Below are positions 63,173-64,000 of a stretch of 64,000 bases of DNA, in pieces; within the stretch, counting starts at the first letter, position 1; each line of letters opens with the position of its first letter. The stretch is from the NCBI RefSeq assembly GCF_028885435.1, contig NZ_CP118522.1:1-64000 (forward strand), given 5' to 3'. The notes beneath the pieces are model-generated. The model was not told the origin of the DNA, searched no databases, and saw only the letters and a list, made by a program, of their open reading frames with translations. The stretch is from Mesomycoplasma ovipneumoniae ATCC 29419. GTDB taxonomy: Bacteria > Bacillota_I > Bacilli_A > Mycoplasmatales > Metamycoplasmataceae. A program made the position numbers and the translations under genes.

Positions 63173-64000
63173 ATGCAAAAATTTCACAAAAGTGAAACAA
63201 TAATCTCGCTTGTTGATGTTGATAAGGAATTTGGTGATAAGAAAGTTTTAAATCAAATAAATTTGGACATCAAAAAAGGTGATTTTGTCACTCTTTTAGG
63301 CCCATCTGGATCTGGGAAAACTACAATTTTACGCCTAATTGGTGGTTTTGAATGAACAACCCGAGGCGAAATTAAATTTAATGGGGTTGATATTAAAGAT
63401 GTTCCAGCCCATAAACGTGATACAGCGACTATTTTTCAAGATTATGCACTTTTTCCACATTTGTCAGTTAGAGGAAATATTGAATTTGGCCTAAAATTAA
63501 AAAGAATTAAGAAAAGTGACTCTGAAATTCCACAGTCAATTTGGAAAAAATTCGAAGATTTAAAGCAAAAATGGCAAGCAAAACAGGACAAAAAAATCAC
63601 AGAACTTAATAATTTGCAAGCAAACCTAGAAAAACAGCTTGAAAATCCTAATTTAGACAGCAAAACCCGTAAAAAATTACAGGATAAACTTGATGATTCA
63701 GATTTTAAATATTCTAACTGGGAAAATTATGTTTTTTACAAATCTGTAACTTTTGAAAAAAAATACCTTACTCGTAAAATAACAAAGACAGAAATTGATA
63801 ACGAAATTAAAGATATTATCGAACTTGTCGGTCTAAGTGGCAACGAAAACCGTGCGATTTCAGAGTTATCTGGTGGAATGAAACAGCGAGTTGCACTAGC
63901 TAGATCGCTTGTTATTGAGCCTGAAATAGTTTTATTAGATGAGCCATTATCAGCTTTAGATGCAAAAATTAGACAAAAAATGCAAGTTTTTCTCAAAAAA
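63173..64000 (+). CDS. potA: Spermidine/putrescine ABC transporter ATPase (partial)
   Basis: First 276 residues; the gene runs off the window. Walker [10 protein letters not shown], the Q-loop in FQDYALFPH, signature [15 protein letters not shown] and Walker B IVLLDEP, D-loop SALDA. About 100 charged residues (about 112-215) are inserted between the Q-loop and the signature, as in mollicute PotA. AAGAGGG precedes the ATG. Confidence 0.9.

Overview
The window reads as the dnaA end of a wall-less mollicute chromosome, most likely a Mesomycoplasma of the hyopneumoniae/flocculare/ovipneumoniae/dispar group. The DNA is very AT-rich. Nearly every long gene contains in-frame TGA codons that must be read as Trp (genetic code 4). 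Two adjacent pairs of P97-like and P102-like surface proteins, an IS1634-family element, PTS sugar uptake and a BMP-type nucleoside transporter all fit. The species cannot be fixed from sequence alone.

Layout. 36-7093: dnaA, dnaN, mnmG, rlmH and two tandem DHH phosphoesterases. 7189-7764: a Panacea-domain (DUF4065) protein with no visible toxin partner. 7842-10990: ftsY, then a degenerate RNase J reading without a stop into a thioredoxin. 11062-16398: hrcA, grpE, argS, an 81-aa RpoE-like delta subunit, fba and a pseudouridine synthase. 16495-19490: gatCAB. 19606-26547: P97/P102 paralog pair 1, followed by 5S rRNA. 26825-29068: whiA, a Bax-inhibitor-1-like membrane protein and ppa. 29167-35384: BMP lipoprotein, ABC ATPase, two permeases and thymidine kinase, a nucleoside salvage block. 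35451-38636: tRNA-Gly, HPr and a PTS EIICBA permease.

38640-42100 is an accessory island: an IS1634-type relic, a two-gene orphan module on the minus strand (60 aa and 223 aa), an IS3-family element and a degenerate tandem repeat. 42211-44951: tRNA-Trp, tpx, lgt, trxB. 44968-51021: P97/P102 pair 2. 51022-53800 is a nested transposon: an apparently full-length IS1634-family copy lies inside an older relic, which itself sits in the 3' end of clpB, each with its own long target duplication. 53730-64000: clpB (minus, with a CIRCE operator), tpiA, rpsO, RNase P RNA, an unrecognised 42-aa gene, rplK-rplA, rpsT, a YhcH-like protein, divergent ktrB/ktrA, a partial duplication of ktrA, a 44-codon ORF and the start of potA.

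Regulation. HrcA (11062) is expected to act on the CIRCE at clpB. Several genes (hrcA, the BMP ATPase, ktrA, tpiA) have a -10 box only about 8-14 nt before ATG and no ribosome-binding site, so they look leaderless or nearly so. Poly(A) tracts of 16-18 nt lie 25-30 bp upstream of four -10 boxes.
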